This document shows, in pieces, positions 22,401 to 33,490 of a stretch of DNA of 64,000 nucleotides. This stretch comes from Haliclystus octoradiatus (taxonomy: Eukaryota; Cnidaria; Staurozoa; Stauromedusae; Haliclystidae). The notes below the pieces were generated by a model. The model was not told the origin of the DNA. It made no database searches and saw only the letters and a list, made by a program, of their open reading frames with translations. Each line of letters begins with the position of its first letter. The first letter of the stretch is position 1. Location of the stretch: contig OU744453.1 in the NCBI GenBank assembly GCA_916610825.1, forward strand, positions 14,883,807 through 14,947,806, given 5' to 3'. A program made the position numbers and the translations under genes.

Positions 22401-25400
22401 AAAAAAATAAATAAAAAAAATGTGTTAGGCCTGAAATGAACAGTAAACCAAGATTATACAATGATTTCATAAAAAACCTATTTCCAACAACATAGATGGT
22501 AGGGCTAAGAATAGTTTATCTTGGACCTTTTAAGAAATATACTGTTAAAATGTTTATTGATACATGCTCTATTTATTAGACTCTTGAAACATTTCCTTTA
22601 CGTTGCAAAGTAATATGAATTGACAGCTTTTCCTTTGTTTTGGTGCTAATAGAAAAGGTGGAAATCTGCTAATTGGAGGAACTTTCTTATTCCTGCATTA
22701 TGCTTTAACTTTGGCAAGTAGTACTGATCAACTTAACTTTCTCTTGTGCGTTTTCCTTACGTTGTTGGCTACAATTTATAACCAATTACAACTACATCAA
22801 TTGTGCCATAATACTATACAGTTAATGATAAAATCTCTCAAGTTTTAAACAAATTTCCTCAATTTCACTAAATGCCATAATTAATATCTTACTTACCACA
22901 ATCTTTTGACTCCCCCGTTGTATTTGTTGACCACATTTCAATCTTCGTCTGACGTCCCAGAATACTTCCAAAGCATAATTTACAGTCAGTAAGAATGTAC
23001 AAAAATATAAACACTGAAATACAAAGCATTAGTTCAAATATAATGAATATGGAATAACTAACAGTTCTCACATTGACCAATGAACCATGCCAAAGGGCAT
23101 ATTAGCTTCTTCAAAATGAATAAATAATAAAATATTCCATGCAAAAAAATTGCTGAGTTCATGAACTGTTAATGGACACCTTATAAAACAATTCATGGAC
23201 AGCAAAAATAAACTCTCAACTTTAATACTTTTCATATCACGACAATGATAATAGTGATGTGCTATTTTCTGCTTTTAATCCTTGGCATAGCTGAATTGGA
23301 CGTTTGGTTTTCGGCGAAAGGAGATACAATTTTTTATAGCTTTTCTTTTGCTTTTTTCCTATAGTGAGCCTTCTTGTCTTACTGACTGTCGTTCCGAGTT
23401 TTAAAAGAGTGAATGGTCCAACATAGCGTAGTTGCAGCATTAAATATATTGGCTTATACGCATCCAATTTAAGAAATCATTGTCACCATTCTTTATCATT
23501 TAGCTTCAGCTACCCAAATCTGTGTTAAAATTTGTTTTGATGTTATGAGCATGTTAAAGTTGAGTACCCAGCAAATTCAATACGAAAGTAGCTCCATATA
23601 CGTGCTTGTATCAAGTATCGACATCCATGAACTTTTTATGAACAGTTCATTAAAATTATTGAAACATTTTAAAAGTTGGAATGTTTTCAGTTTTGTATGC
23701 CAACTGATCAAATTAGTTTCCAGATTGTGATTGGATCTGATTTAAATTGGAATGAAATAGGGTCATTCCATGGGGAATCTGCAGTTTTCCCCTGCATCCT
23801 GTTAGAATTTGTTAAAAAATATATATGCATATAGATCTAGATGAGCTGAGTTTAGAAATGTAACTTATAGCCACGATTTTGCAACAATTTCGATTTTATG
23901 GCACCTCGAAGTCACGGAAAAGGTGTGAAAATTACATTTTCGCTAAAAATTACATTTCCGCTACTCATTTAAATCCTTATATACTTCCCATTTCTCACAG
24001 ATTTAAAAAATCTGCAATAGAGGAATAAATTGTCTTTCAAAGCATATAATTTAAAGCCAAGCAGTTACACATTTACTGCCATTAAAATTGAAATGAAAAC
24101 TTCAAAATTACGTAGTGAAAAAGTTAATATTTTGATTTTTTTCAAATGTTGACAAAAGTTGCACAGCAGGTAGTTGTCGAACTCTATGTGACTCATTCTA
24201 GTGCTACGCTGCTTCCTGCGATGCTATTTCAATTTCTGTGCTCAAATTGCAATATTTACGTTTTAGCTAGAGTAATTTGCAGCTCAATATTTCGGTGTCA
24301 CAACACCGCTAATTGACAAAGATTCACGCCTTTTGGCTGGACTCACTTGAAATAAATTTAGATTGCTTCATGCAGAGATCGCATGTAACTGTTGATTGTG
24401 TCTATTCTGATTCTGCTAAAGTGCTACTGAATGAATTTAATGTATTCTATTTAGCTGTTTTTAGAAATGATATCATATCAATATCAAGAGGGAAATTTAA
24501 GATTAAACAATAGGCAGGTCCACTAAAAATTTCAAAGTTGATTTTATTCGTGTTTCGGATATATCATACCCGCAGAATTCCTTAAAACTGATAAAAATTC
24601 CAAAAAAATTTCCAAAAACCCTTCATTTTTGAGTTTTAAATCCATAAATTTCGTAGAACGTCAAAACGATTTGTGATTGGCTTGCTATATTATGACGTCA
24701 TTTCCCGGACAGAACAAAATCACACTCCGCTAAACAATAGAGACTTTGGCATTTTTGTAATTATTGGTATCGTTGAACGTCAAATTTAAATGTAATCATT
24801 TCCATTAGCACTGCTGTTCCTGTTCAAAATATTGAAGGCTGACTTCAAAAAACTTATTACGGTGACCTGAAATATTCATCAATGGAAATCGCTCTGAAAT
24901 ATTTATATCAATTTATGTTGTTTTTGTCTACGTTCGAGCATGGTTCGAGTGTCGAAGCGAGAAGGAACAAGGATGGTAGACTAGCTTAGCAAATTATTTG
25001 AATTTCAAATAACACACATAAAGTTTCAAACAAGTTGGAAAATAAGTGGATGGAGTTGTATGATCTACCATTTATTAGCAAATTATCCACGTTACTTTCT
25101 CGCGAATCATATGGCCTATTATAGGATCAAATTTATTGTAGCTATGATTCTACCATGATTCTACAAAAGCTACATTCACTGTCTTCGCTGATCAATGGGA
25201 TAAAATATATAGCTAAATATAGCTACTACATCAATATCGTCCATTGCCTTCACACAAACTGCATGATTAATCATTTGTCCAAGTAAGTATTTGTTAATCA
25301 ATGCAAAATGAAACATAAATTGCTTTTCGGTTTTCAGAAAATTATACGCCTCGACGTAAACTGTCGTAACATGCGTGATCGATGCGTAAAATATTTCATT

Positions 25401-28400
25401 TAAACGGCAACTTTATTGAATTTGAATTCTGATTTAATAGGTCCATTTAAAGTGTTTGTTAATTCAAATAAATGCACACTGAATGCGATTTCACCGTCTT
25501 ATATCTGGTGATAATAACACAAGCAACAGTTGATGATGCATGACAGACGAAATAAAAGAACGAAGATTTGATAAATAAAAATAACACTACTTTGATGCTC
25601 GAGTGATGATCTAAGCCGTTTATATATGAATGAGGTTTCTTCTCTAAATATCAAATATATATATATACATTTCCAAGTGAATGCTGCCTACTTTTTGGTG
25701 AGACTTTGGTAAAGACGAGTGAACCTTTTCGTTTTGATGTGAACGAGCACTTTGAAGGTCTTTGACAAAAACAGTGTGCACGTGTAGCCTGCGTGCAGAC
25801 TCAAAACAAAACTTCTCTAAAGTGTAGATCGGCCTGGCTGAGAACTTTTGTTCGTTTGCGGTCGGGAACCGCGAGAGAAAGATATGGAAAAGATTTGTTT
25901 TGTTTCGCTACAAAAAGGACAAACCGAAAAAAGAAACAAAACTTTACCCTTAGTCTCGTTTAAAAATCAGCGGTTCTGATTATACTATTCACAAAAAATT
26001 TGGATAAAAAATGACGAATTGATGGATGAACGGTTTTGGATATCAAGTCATGATAAGTAGTAGATTTCACACTTTGTCCGGATTATGACGTCACATTCCT
26101 TCATCCACCAAAACTTGCCGTTTCGTAACCATGGTTACGCAATGTCATTTGAAGTCAGATATCTCGATGGTTTGTCGATATTTTTGGAAAAAAAAATCGG
26201 GGATATTAAACTTATCCTTTGATCTTCGTATGGATATGTTTAAAGTACATACTTAAATTTTAGTGGACCTGCCTATTGTCTATCTTACCCAGGTTTCAAT
26301 AGAATGGGGAATTCTGGGACTGAGGGTCCAGGAAGGCTATCATAAATTCAGAAGAAATAGCTATATTCAAGCTTTTTTAATCAGGAGAAAAATCAGTTGC
26401 TTTTTTTCTTGTACAAAGCAGTAAAAATTTGCAGTTTTATCATATTTTTACAACATTAATTGTAAAATAAAAAGATATGTATAATGACTGTATTTATTTA
26501 ACTACAGTCAAACCTGTTATAGCGGTCACCTCTATACAGCAGCCACCTGTCTATAGTGGTCACCCTTGCAATGTCTAAAATAGTATTCTTGATTGAATCA
26601 AACCTGTATATAAAGGACAATTTATCTATCTCTCGCAGCTGGCTGTTATATACAGGTTTCACTGTACATGAAAAAACTGTTATTGTAATGTAGGCCGGCA
26701 GGTGCTAAATATTAAGTGAGGAAAATCCTGTACTCAATTACTACTTGTTTAGTTGAGAGACCCTTATAATTTACATCAGATTATGAGTAATAGTAAAATA
26801 CAGTATATTGTAGGCCTAACTTTAATTTAAAATAAAAGCAACACAAATTAAGCGTTTGAAAATGTAAAAATAAAATATGAAAATGTTTAAATGATGAAAT
26901 TATTGGAAAAAGTTTGGAAGAAAATATTGGAATCCCTGAAGGAAAAACATTTTATTGGACCCTGATCTTACCGTAGCCACAGCAGATAAATATTGACATG
27001 TTGTTGATCGTACAGCACGATTTTTCAATATATGATATCCAACAGTGCCAACCAACATCATTGCAGACGCTAATAGATCAGCCAACATCAAATGAAACAA
27101 TGGAGTTATCTGAAAAATATATTTGCAAGGCAGCAGTGAGATTTCATGTAGCCTATGTGTGTGAAATTTTCTGTATGGGGAATATATTTCCTTTGCTTTG
27201 CATAGTTGGCAGACAATCTGTATGCTGCTGTTTCAAATATTCTGATTGAAATGCAAACTCATTTCACTGTGAAAGATGACCCCAAGATTCAACATCTAAA
27301 ATAGGACTTTCTATTTAATTAGCCCTGCATATAAATATCTAATGGTCACTTTATCTACCTCTCATAGCTGCTGGCTGTTATATGCAGGTTTCACTATATA
27401 TATAGGGTTCTTCTGGAAATTATATGGACATAATATGCAAAACAAAAACAATCTTTGTTTTCTTTTCATAAAAACCAAGATGGTAATGAAAATTCTGGGT
27501 AGAAAAGACTTAAAAACCTATTTAACTTCAACCAGTTTTTGAGAATGTTGTATCATACAACAGTAAATGTGTCCTTGGGTTTGGTTGCTTTGTTATTTTC
27601 TACAGAGAGTAGATTTTCATAAAATGTCCAACAATAGAAAATGATAGGCTAAATACATTCATTAAACCCTATAATCGAGCAAAACGTGCAACATTTACAA
27701 AACAGCAACATATCAAAGCTTAGTACTAAGTCTACCTGATGACATAATTATCAGGGACAAGGACTACAGTAGTTTACATCCAACAATTTCAAAAAGGTGA
27801 TAAATGAGTCTTAGGAGTAAGTTACAACTAGCTAGTCTATAGCCAGTGCATTGTTTAGAACATGTCAGTAGTCAGCTTATTAGAAGCATCTTTATAATAG
27901 TCCCTTTCAACTTGTATAGACGTCTTGGTAACAGGATAATAACATGCTCAATGTAACGGTAGTCTTTCGTTACGTTGCAGAAGCTGATGAAGACACAGCA
28001 GGAAGTTGCATATTGTTATATAAAATTTAATCTGTCTGCAATCTCTTATCACCAGGGGTAGCAAATATTGGGATCACTGGGATTGGCGGTCGCAGGCACA
28101 AATATTGAATACAATTCTTGCAGGCAAACTTTTCTAAAATTCAAAAAGTATCCTGAAATCTGAATCTATGTATAATTAATAAAGATTATTAATGAAACCG
28201 AATAAGAGATGCATAATGATGTATTAATTCAGTTTTAATTGCTTGAACAGGAAAATTTCCAGTAAAATATTTCCATGCACTTTTAAGGCAAAATTATTTG
28301 GTCACAGGCCTGCATTGAAAAGTGTTTTTGACCACTGCTTATCACATCAGACACAGATCAGTTTAAAGGAGCATAGAATAATTCAAAACCAAAAATAATC

Positions 28401-30912
28401 AAAGTAAAAGTGCTATCTAGATCTATCAACAAATGAGACTGTAGGTATCTTACGTGACGCATAAATGCTTTACCCTTGAAGCAAACTGTTCCCACGACAG
28501 AACATGTTCCAAGGAGACTGTAACAAAAGTAAAAAAGAATTGTGGTTAGAAAAAGACAAAGACTTTAAACTACAATGTATACATAAATAATAGTTTCTTA
28601 CATGATACTCAATATGATTGGCTGTTTCTACTGTAAGGAAAGAATACGACCAATTGGGGCCCTAAATAATGTAATGTAGACGGTGTCGCCCTACCGAAGG
28701 CACCCGTACCACTCCTCTATTTCTAGATGAGTGGTTTTTTTCGCTGAGAGCAATGATTTTAAACGCTCTTTGTTGATCTCAGCCGCGACACTGCAGATCA
28801 ATTTCAACAGCTTTCTTGGCAGATAGGTCTCGATTGTCAATGCGCAACGATGCGCCGCAGCTACTCACAATGCAATTCCCTCTGGACCATTCCATCCGCC
28901 ATCCTCAGATGGTACTCATTTGATGTTTCAGATAAAGTCAAGGCTGAGTCGACCTTAGGGGGATTTGAACCACAGTCGATCAGATATGATCCGATCTGAA
29001 GTTCGGTTGCTCTGCCATCTGAGCTAATCCTCCTAGGCCCTTAGAAGCTTCCCATCTATGAAGGTCAGTGGCAGAAAAGCAGCCTTGTTTTTTAATAGTG
29101 TTGTAATCATGTTGTAATTATTGTGAAACTTCCTATAACATCATATTAATAATTCTGTCCATTCATTGTAACTCATGTGAAGGCACCCTCTCTCGACAAT
29201 TGTCAACTCAATCCTAGCTTGGTACTCTTACAAATAACATCTCAAACTCAATCTGTTGTGTCATCTATCTGGATCATGCTCACACCAGTATTATCATAGG
29301 CTACTATTACATCTTCATTTGTTTACTATCAGGGTCATTCCACCTTGAATCTGCACTTTTCTTCTCACCTTTTGTTCTTTTTAGACTTTGTTGTAAAGAT
29401 AATAGGCAGAGATAACTCAATGAGCAAATATGATGCGTAATTTTTATCTAGAATTTGTAGAATTTTTATCTACAGTTTCAATTTTATGGCACTTTTGAAA
29501 ATTTCGTTTTCACTACTCATTCAAAAAGTCAATATCCCTGTCATTTCTTATTTCATGTCTTATTCAATTGATGCGATGTGATGGGGACACTATATTTTTG
29601 GTTTATGGCACCGTTTTTAACTCAGTTTTATTAGGCCCTCACTGGAACGCAGCCCAGAGATGAGGCTGACTTCGATCATTGACTTCATATTTTTAATTAC
29701 AAATGTGCACTGGAACTAGTTTCAGGCTCTTTTCATTTCTATCTTAGTTTCAACAATTAGTAAAGTAATCAAGACGGTATCGCCCCACCAAAGGCACCCG
29801 TACCACCCCGTGGAGTGGCTATTTTCGCTAAGAGCAATGATTCTAAATGCTCCTTGTTGATATCAACTGAAACAATGCAGACCAATTTCACCAGATTTCA
29901 TGGCAGATAGGCCTTGATTGTCAATACGCAACGATGTGCCACAGCTACTCACAATGCAATTCCGTCTGAATCATTCAATCCACCGTCGTTAGATGGTCCT
30001 CATTGTTTTTTCAGATAGTCAACCTTTGGGGGGGTTGAACCAAAGTCGATTAGATATGACCAGATCTGAAGTTTGGTTGTTCTGCAATCTGAGTTAATCC
30101 CCCAGTTTCAACAATAGGAGCCTGGTTCCAATGCATGTTTTAAAATATTTTTTGGCTCTAATTAGCTCAAAACATTATGGTGAATAATTCTAGACTTTTT
30201 CCAATAACGATCTGACCATCAAAATGTCCATATCATTTGTTGATATCTTCTATAGGACTACAGGCATAGGCCTACAACTACATAGATTGTAGATTTGCTA
30301 ACAAGGACACGCTGAAATACATAAGTTTATCTTTCAAACAATAGCCTATATCGAAATTTCAAAAAATCAGAAGTGGGAAGATGAAATCATTCTCACCTCA
30401 TCAATGCAGTTGTAAGATAAAGAAAGCTTAATGTATTCATCTACGAATTAAAGCAAAATAATTAATAGTGAACGTAAGGCCAACTTGCCAAGGGAATAAG
30501 GGATATTACAAGCGACAGGCCGTCAGCGTGGAAGCTCCGCTATAGGCTAGGCTACTAATTTGACATTAATGACATATATAGTTATCATCAAACAATCATA
30601 AATGTTCCACAAGAAATCAAAATTGAGAAACAAACCTCGAGATAAAAGGAATTAAAGAACTTAGGCCTAGAAGTTAATAACGCTGTGACTAAGATAGGCC
30701 CTAATTAATTATTTTAGTGTGAGTTTTGTTTGTTTACTTTATATTTTCTAGTTACATAGGCATAATTTCGTTCCATAAAATTATAAAATGAACACCAATA
30801 CCTGCTCCACAGTCATCATCATATCATGAATATGCTTTGTTTCTTTGGAATTGTTAACAACAGTTATAAATCTGATTGACTTATTAGCAGAAAACATAAG
30901 CAGGTCCGCCAT
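13440..30912 (-). CDS. TMEM116: TMEM116-like seven-transmembrane protein, complete, 12 exons
   Basis: Orphan GPCR-like membrane protein of unknown function. Exons (minus): 30912-30802, 30440-30397, 28517-28454, 27109-26972, 23013-22897, 22283-22237, 18555-18466, 17874-17835, 16964-16865, 15482-15390, 14812-14739, 13619-13440. Together they give 1098 nt and 365 residues with no stop or frame break, and every junction is AG/GT. The N-terminus (1-37) has NKS and NNS glycosylation sites. TM1 is about 40-62. TM2 carries PLFHLMLADLL (about 76-86). TM3 carries FLLTVNYALEVFW. TM4 is in ILSWGIPVIWTLF. A Cys-rich second loop with an NST site follows, then TM5 (YSFLVVLGLSNVGLIV), TM6 (RLFCAVFLFCWLP) and TM7 with LYVIQACTTPLQG and NSIIYGW. 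The C-tail is 45 residues. The TM2, TM3, TM6 and TM7 motifs and the length match TMEM116 as recalled; GPR157-like receptors are the next candidate. The start ATG sits in caaaATGG. Introns are crowded with MITEs. Confidence 0.87.
14024..14068 (+). repeat. Tigger-type MITE, internally deleted
   Basis: Only the two ends remain (CAGTGTAACCTG and AACAGGTTTGATTG), joined by a few bases. Confidence 0.55.
14277..14656. mobile_element. MITE with 35-40-bp TIRs (copy 2)
   Basis: Left CCCTGGGCAAACGACAGCAA continues into CATTTGCGCGAC; the right end is its inverse (GTCGCGCAAATG, then CGTTTGCCCAAGG). It lies 3' of the last but one exon of the TMEM116-like gene, in the final intron. No 8-bp duplication is evident. 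Confidence 0.75.
15731..15906 (+). mobile_element. Tigger/pogo-type MITE, copy 3
   Basis: CAGTCAAACCTGTTATAACG to TATACAGGTTCACTG, flanked by TA. Lies between exons 10 and 9 of the TMEM116-like gene. This is the cleanest copy in the window. Confidence 0.82.
16221..16395. mobile_element. hAT-like MITE with 8-bp target duplication, copy 1
   Basis: 175 bp with ends CAGGGTCCGACAAAAG and CTTTTGTCGGACCCTG. It is flanked by ACTGGACA (16213-16220) and ACTTGACA (16396-16403), a 7/8 match. The CAGGG end and 8-bp duplication point to hAT. Confidence 0.8.
17600..17672 (+). repeat. tRNA-like SINE head
   Basis: TAGCACAAAGGTTAGAGC (A-box-like) and GGTTCAACTCC (B box) are at tRNA spacing, but the first seven and last seven bases do not pair. 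This favours a tRNA-derived repeat over a working tRNA gene. Confidence 0.5.
18085..18225 (+). repeat. Tigger-type MITE, truncated at its right end
   Basis: CAGTCAAAACCTGTTATACC and internal family sequence up to ATCAATTTGTCCACC, where it runs into a hAT-type MITE. The distal TIR is absent. Confidence 0.65.
18228..18370. repeat. hAT-like MITE, copy 2 (ends damaged)
   Basis: Starts near AATCCGACAAAAGGTTCAAC and carries the shared interior (GATCAATAAATCATTAAAA, TTCTTCTGAATTTTCTCTAA). The right end is replaced. Confidence 0.65.
18827..18995. mobile_element. hAT-like MITE, copy 3
   Basis: CAGGGTCAGACAAAATG to CTTCTGTCGGACCCTG, 169 bp, same interior as copies 1 and 2. The flanking 8-mers no longer match. 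Confidence 0.75.
19499..19590. repeat. hAT-like MITE, left half
   Basis: CAGGGACTGACGAAGGGTTC followed by the family interior, cut off after GTTTGATC. Confidence 0.55.
20640..21725 (+). repeat. Cluster of about three partial copies of a dispersed repeat
   Basis: Shared blocks include AACAATAGCAGCG, GTCACATTTCAT, AAAAGAACACATACATACAC and GGATCTCTATTTGTATATAG. Each copy ends near the last of these (21225, 21725). A further copy is at 34880-35185. Confidence 0.65.
22136..22221. repeat. hAT-like MITE, right half, beside a splice donor
   Basis: Interior TTTTCTTCTGAATTTTCTG then CTACTTTTGTTGGACCCTG. Its terminus is 15 bp from the donor of exon 6 of the TMEM116-like gene. Confidence 0.65.
23757..24303 (+). 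repeat. Dispersed repeat with GGGTCATTCCA end, copy 2
   Basis: Begins ATAGGGTCATTCCATGGGG and runs to CAATATTTCGGTGTCAC. Lies between exons 5 and 4 of the TMEM116-like gene. Confidence 0.75.
24513..26273. mobile_element. 1.76-kb TIR element flanked by TA, no coding capacity
   Basis: Left GGCAGGTCCACTAAAAATTT and the inverted right end AAATTTTAGTGGACCTGCC are near-perfect, with TA on each side (24511-24512, 26274-26275). No credible open frame lies inside. The TA duplication suggests a Tc1/mariner-like mobiliser, but the termini are not a family I can name. Confidence 0.75.
26505..26664 (+). mobile_element. Tigger/pogo-type MITE, copy 4
   Basis: CAGTCAAACCTGTTATAGCG to TATATACAGGTTTCACTG, flanked by TA. 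Slightly shorter than other copies through an internal deletion. Confidence 0.8.
26905..26964. repeat. hAT-like MITE end beside a splice donor
   Basis: Ends ATTTTATTGGACCCTG, 7 bp inside the intron after the donor of exon 4. A diverged left part may be at 26300-26400, with the Tigger MITE inserted between. Confidence 0.5.
27265..27395 (+). repeat. Tigger-type MITE, left end lost
   Basis: Internal family sequence (TCTAAAATAGG, GGTCACTTTATCTACCTCTC) followed by the right TIR TATATGCAGGTTTCACTA. Confidence 0.6.
28672..29038 (-). repeat. tRNA-derived SINE, full-length copy 1
   Basis: On the minus strand the head reads GGATTAGCTCAGATGGCAGA (A box) and GGTTCAAATCC (B box, 28961-28971). A body (AATTGCATTGTGAGTAGCTG) and a GC-richer tail ending near CGACACCGTC follow. 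GGCCCT motifs at both edges may be the target duplication. Confidence 0.82.
29333..29560 (+). repeat. Dispersed repeat with GGGTCATTCCA end, truncated copy 3
   Basis: CAGGGTCATTCCACCTTGAAT followed by a diverged version of the interior (CAATTTTATGGCAC, TTTTCACTACTCATTC). Confidence 0.55.
29590..29668. repeat. Mutator-like element, right-end fragment
   Basis: TATTTTTGGTTTATGGCAC, TTTTATTAGGCCCTCACTGG and GAGATGAGGCTGAC match the right TIR at 35960-36060. The left end is absent. Confidence 0.6.
29758..30103 (-). repeat. tRNA-derived SINE, copy 2 with 12-bp duplication
   Basis: Same family as 28672-29038 but more diverged. AGTTTCAACAAT occurs at 29746-29757 and again at 30104-30115, flanking the copy exactly. 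This is the mark of LINE-driven retroposition. Confidence 0.85.
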
Positions 30913-31114
30913 TTTGTCGTTTTTAAACTAAAGTCTGCTTGTCGGCTACATACTGTGCGATTACGTCAAAATAAAAAAACACGCGCCAATCACGAGATAA
31001 CTAGCCTGCGCGCAGACCCAAATCTTTTTTTTATGATTAGTAGTATGCTGTGTTTCCACTTAAATTGCCTGAAAATTAAAAGGGGGAATTAATGTTTTTG
31101 AGAGGGCGTTCCCT

Positions 31115-31211
31115 TGGGTAGCTTGCTCGCAGACTCACTATCAAAATGTAAACTTTTTAGAACACAAGTTAGGAGATTATATTTGACAGTGAGTCTGCGA
31201 GCAGGCTATCC
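31115..31211. repeat. Hairpin element (GCTCGCAGACTCACT arms)
   Basis: GGGTAGCTTGCTCGCAGACT and the inverse AGTCTGCGAGCAGGCTATCC flank an about 40-base spacer. The flanks carry no obvious duplication. Confidence 0.6.
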
Positions 31212-31295
31212 TAGGCAAGAGCCTCTATCCCGTGTTCCGCTCCATGATACTGAGAGTCGATGTATGAAATGGAGATGTTCTGTTCTGACGTAATG

Positions 31296-31350
31296 TCTGC
31301 AAGCTCAAGGACAGTAATACCGACTACGAAATAGCTTAGAGCCTTATATA
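31296..31350 (+). repeat. Short fragment related to the Penelope-like tail
   Basis: The bases encoding [11 protein letters not shown] recur here and are followed by a stop. They match 4024-4070 closely. Only a few dozen bases are shared. Confidence 0.4.
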
Positions 31351-32498
31351 GCCTATGTATGATTGTTTAATATTATTGAACAATATAAACTATCGAGCAA
31401 TATAAACTTGTGATCTTTGATCTACTATTTATATAGATATATGTATATTTGATATTTAAAGAAGAAACCTCACTCATCTTAGATAGTAGTATAATAGAAT
31501 CACATAAAATAGCATGTGAATCATCCTGACCAATCAGACCAATCAGTAGCCACAACTGAGAGAAAAATAAAGTAAAAAACACGAGAGACCGAACGAGTGA
31601 CTATAAACTATGGCCAAAACCCTGCTAATTATTACTACTCCACTTTCAATCATTTTTATATCCTTTTCACATCCCAATGTAAACGAGCAGTACTAAAGTA
31701 ACACACCAACGGAAATACTTTTCGTATGATCCCCGCTTTATAACTTTTCAAACATCTCAAAGCGTATTTCTAGGTGTAAATAATACATGAAATACGACTG
31801 CAATATTTTCGCTCAAATTACTCTATTCAGCCATGACCTTCGTTTCAACACAATGCTTGACTAGCAAGCATGTATGCAACTAAAATTTCCAATAAACAAT
31901 ATCCCTTTTCTTCGATGACTGTGTAGTAGTCTATACTACCACCTGTAACGCATTTCTTGAGTTACTAAAGGAATATTTCTTAATAGGAAAGAATCTATTT
32001 ATGCTATAGCTGAATTCATAAGAAAATGGTTATAAGCTGTGAGTATTAACATTAAAATTCTACTAATACTCAACATCATATCTTTGAATTTACAGAAATT
32101 AATTTACACATAAAATTGTAGACTTTAGATTGATTTGTCAGAATAGTATAGTTAGGATATTTACAGTATAATATAATGCAAACAATTTGAATACCACCAA
32201 TTGAGATCTCATAATGATGTAGGAATAGAGACTCGCAATTGCTTAATGAAATCATTTCATATATTTGTTTTATTTCAAATAATTTTGTTCCATTTTATTT
32301 CGATTTGTTTCAACTTAGACTTCAAGCTCCGTCTTGTTAATTTTTCGTACGGATTTCTGCTCTATTATTGTTGAAGATTTTTTAAATCAGAATTTATTTG
32401 TCTATAATTTTAATTATCATACAAAAGTTTTCGGCTTGCGGTCTTGGCCCGAGGCCGTAAAATGAATTGAATTTTGGAACAATAATTATTTCACTCGA
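31351..32498. other. Intergenic, no gene recognised
   Basis: AT-rich sequence upstream of the TMEM116-like start. No splice-bounded coding stretch or named repeat was seen. Confidence 0.5.
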
Positions 32499-33490
32499 AC
32501 ATCAAATGAGTACCATCTAAGGCCTGGATTATACAGCGCGCTTTCGAGCGTGCCGTGCTTTCGTTTACAGTAAATTGAAAGTTGGCTCGCTGCCGGCGCG
32601 CCCGTCTAACTTGACACGGCTCGCTGTCATTAGCACGGCGCGCTCCAAATCGAAAGCTCGCATAAGAAGAGCGTGCTTTCACTTGAAGGCGAACTTTCAT
32701 TTCGACATTCCAGGGATTCCTCTTACCATATTTGGTAAAAACCGGGGGTTGATGTCGAGAAAGAAATGTCTAGCCTCTTTTTCTCGGCCGTTGCCTAGAT
32801 ACTGTTCCGTTTTGCAAATAAACAGATGAATAAACATTGATTTTCTTTCGAATTATAATCGAAATCCACAAAATAATAATAGGGAAACTACTCAGAGCAT
32901 CTGTACTTCTCAATTGAAGAGGAGAAAACTTTCAAATAGTATTAATTAGACAAGGTTATATATATATATGCTCTGCAGATTAGATATAAGCCACTGTCTT
33001 GTATTTGTAGGACCATGGTAGGTTAAAAAACTATCATTGTACGATAATCACAACTATTTGATGGCGAATTGTGATAAAAATCACTTTTTGAAGCAATAAA
33101 TTTATTTCACGTAAAGCGTATACTTGTCAATCAAAAGTCTTGTGAGATATTTTCTTACACGTCATCATGTAATTCAAAGGAAGTTTTTACACAACTTTTG
33201 AGGACGGCTCGCTGTATAACTAGACATTTTCAAAAGCGCGCGCCTTCAAATGAAAGCGCGCTCGAAAGCACGGCACGCTCGAAAGCGCGCTGTATAATCC
33301 AGGCCTAAGGGTCTAAGGATGGCAGATGGAATGCCCCAGGAGAATTGCATTGTGACTAGCTGCGGCGCATCGTTGATCATTGAAAATCGAGACCTATCTG
33401 CCATGAAATCTGTTTAAATTTCATCTTCAGTTTCGCGGCAGAGTTCCATAAAGAACCAAAACATCATTGCTCTCAGATTAGGGCACTAAA
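32499..33490 (+). repeat. tRNA-SINE body split by a Harbinger-like insertion
   Basis: CATCAAATGAGTACCATCTAA (32499-32520) resumes at 33306 with GGATGGCAGATGGAATG, GCTGCGGCGCATCGTTG and CGAGACCTATCTGCCATG. Head and tail are both lost. Confidence 0.78.
32521..33305. mobile_element. PIF/Harbinger-like TIR element, TAA duplication
   Basis: 785 bp. Left GGCCTGGATTATACAGCGCG continues CTTTCGAGCGTGCC; the right end is its inverse, ending CTGTATAATCCAGGCC. TAA flanks both sides (32518-32520, 33306-33308). A 3-bp TWA duplication and GGCC ends fit PIF/Harbinger. No transposase inside. Confidence 0.82.

Noticed and set aside
32491..32829. Arg-rich frames on both strands
   Set aside because: They are translations of the GC-rich TIR of the Harbinger-like element.
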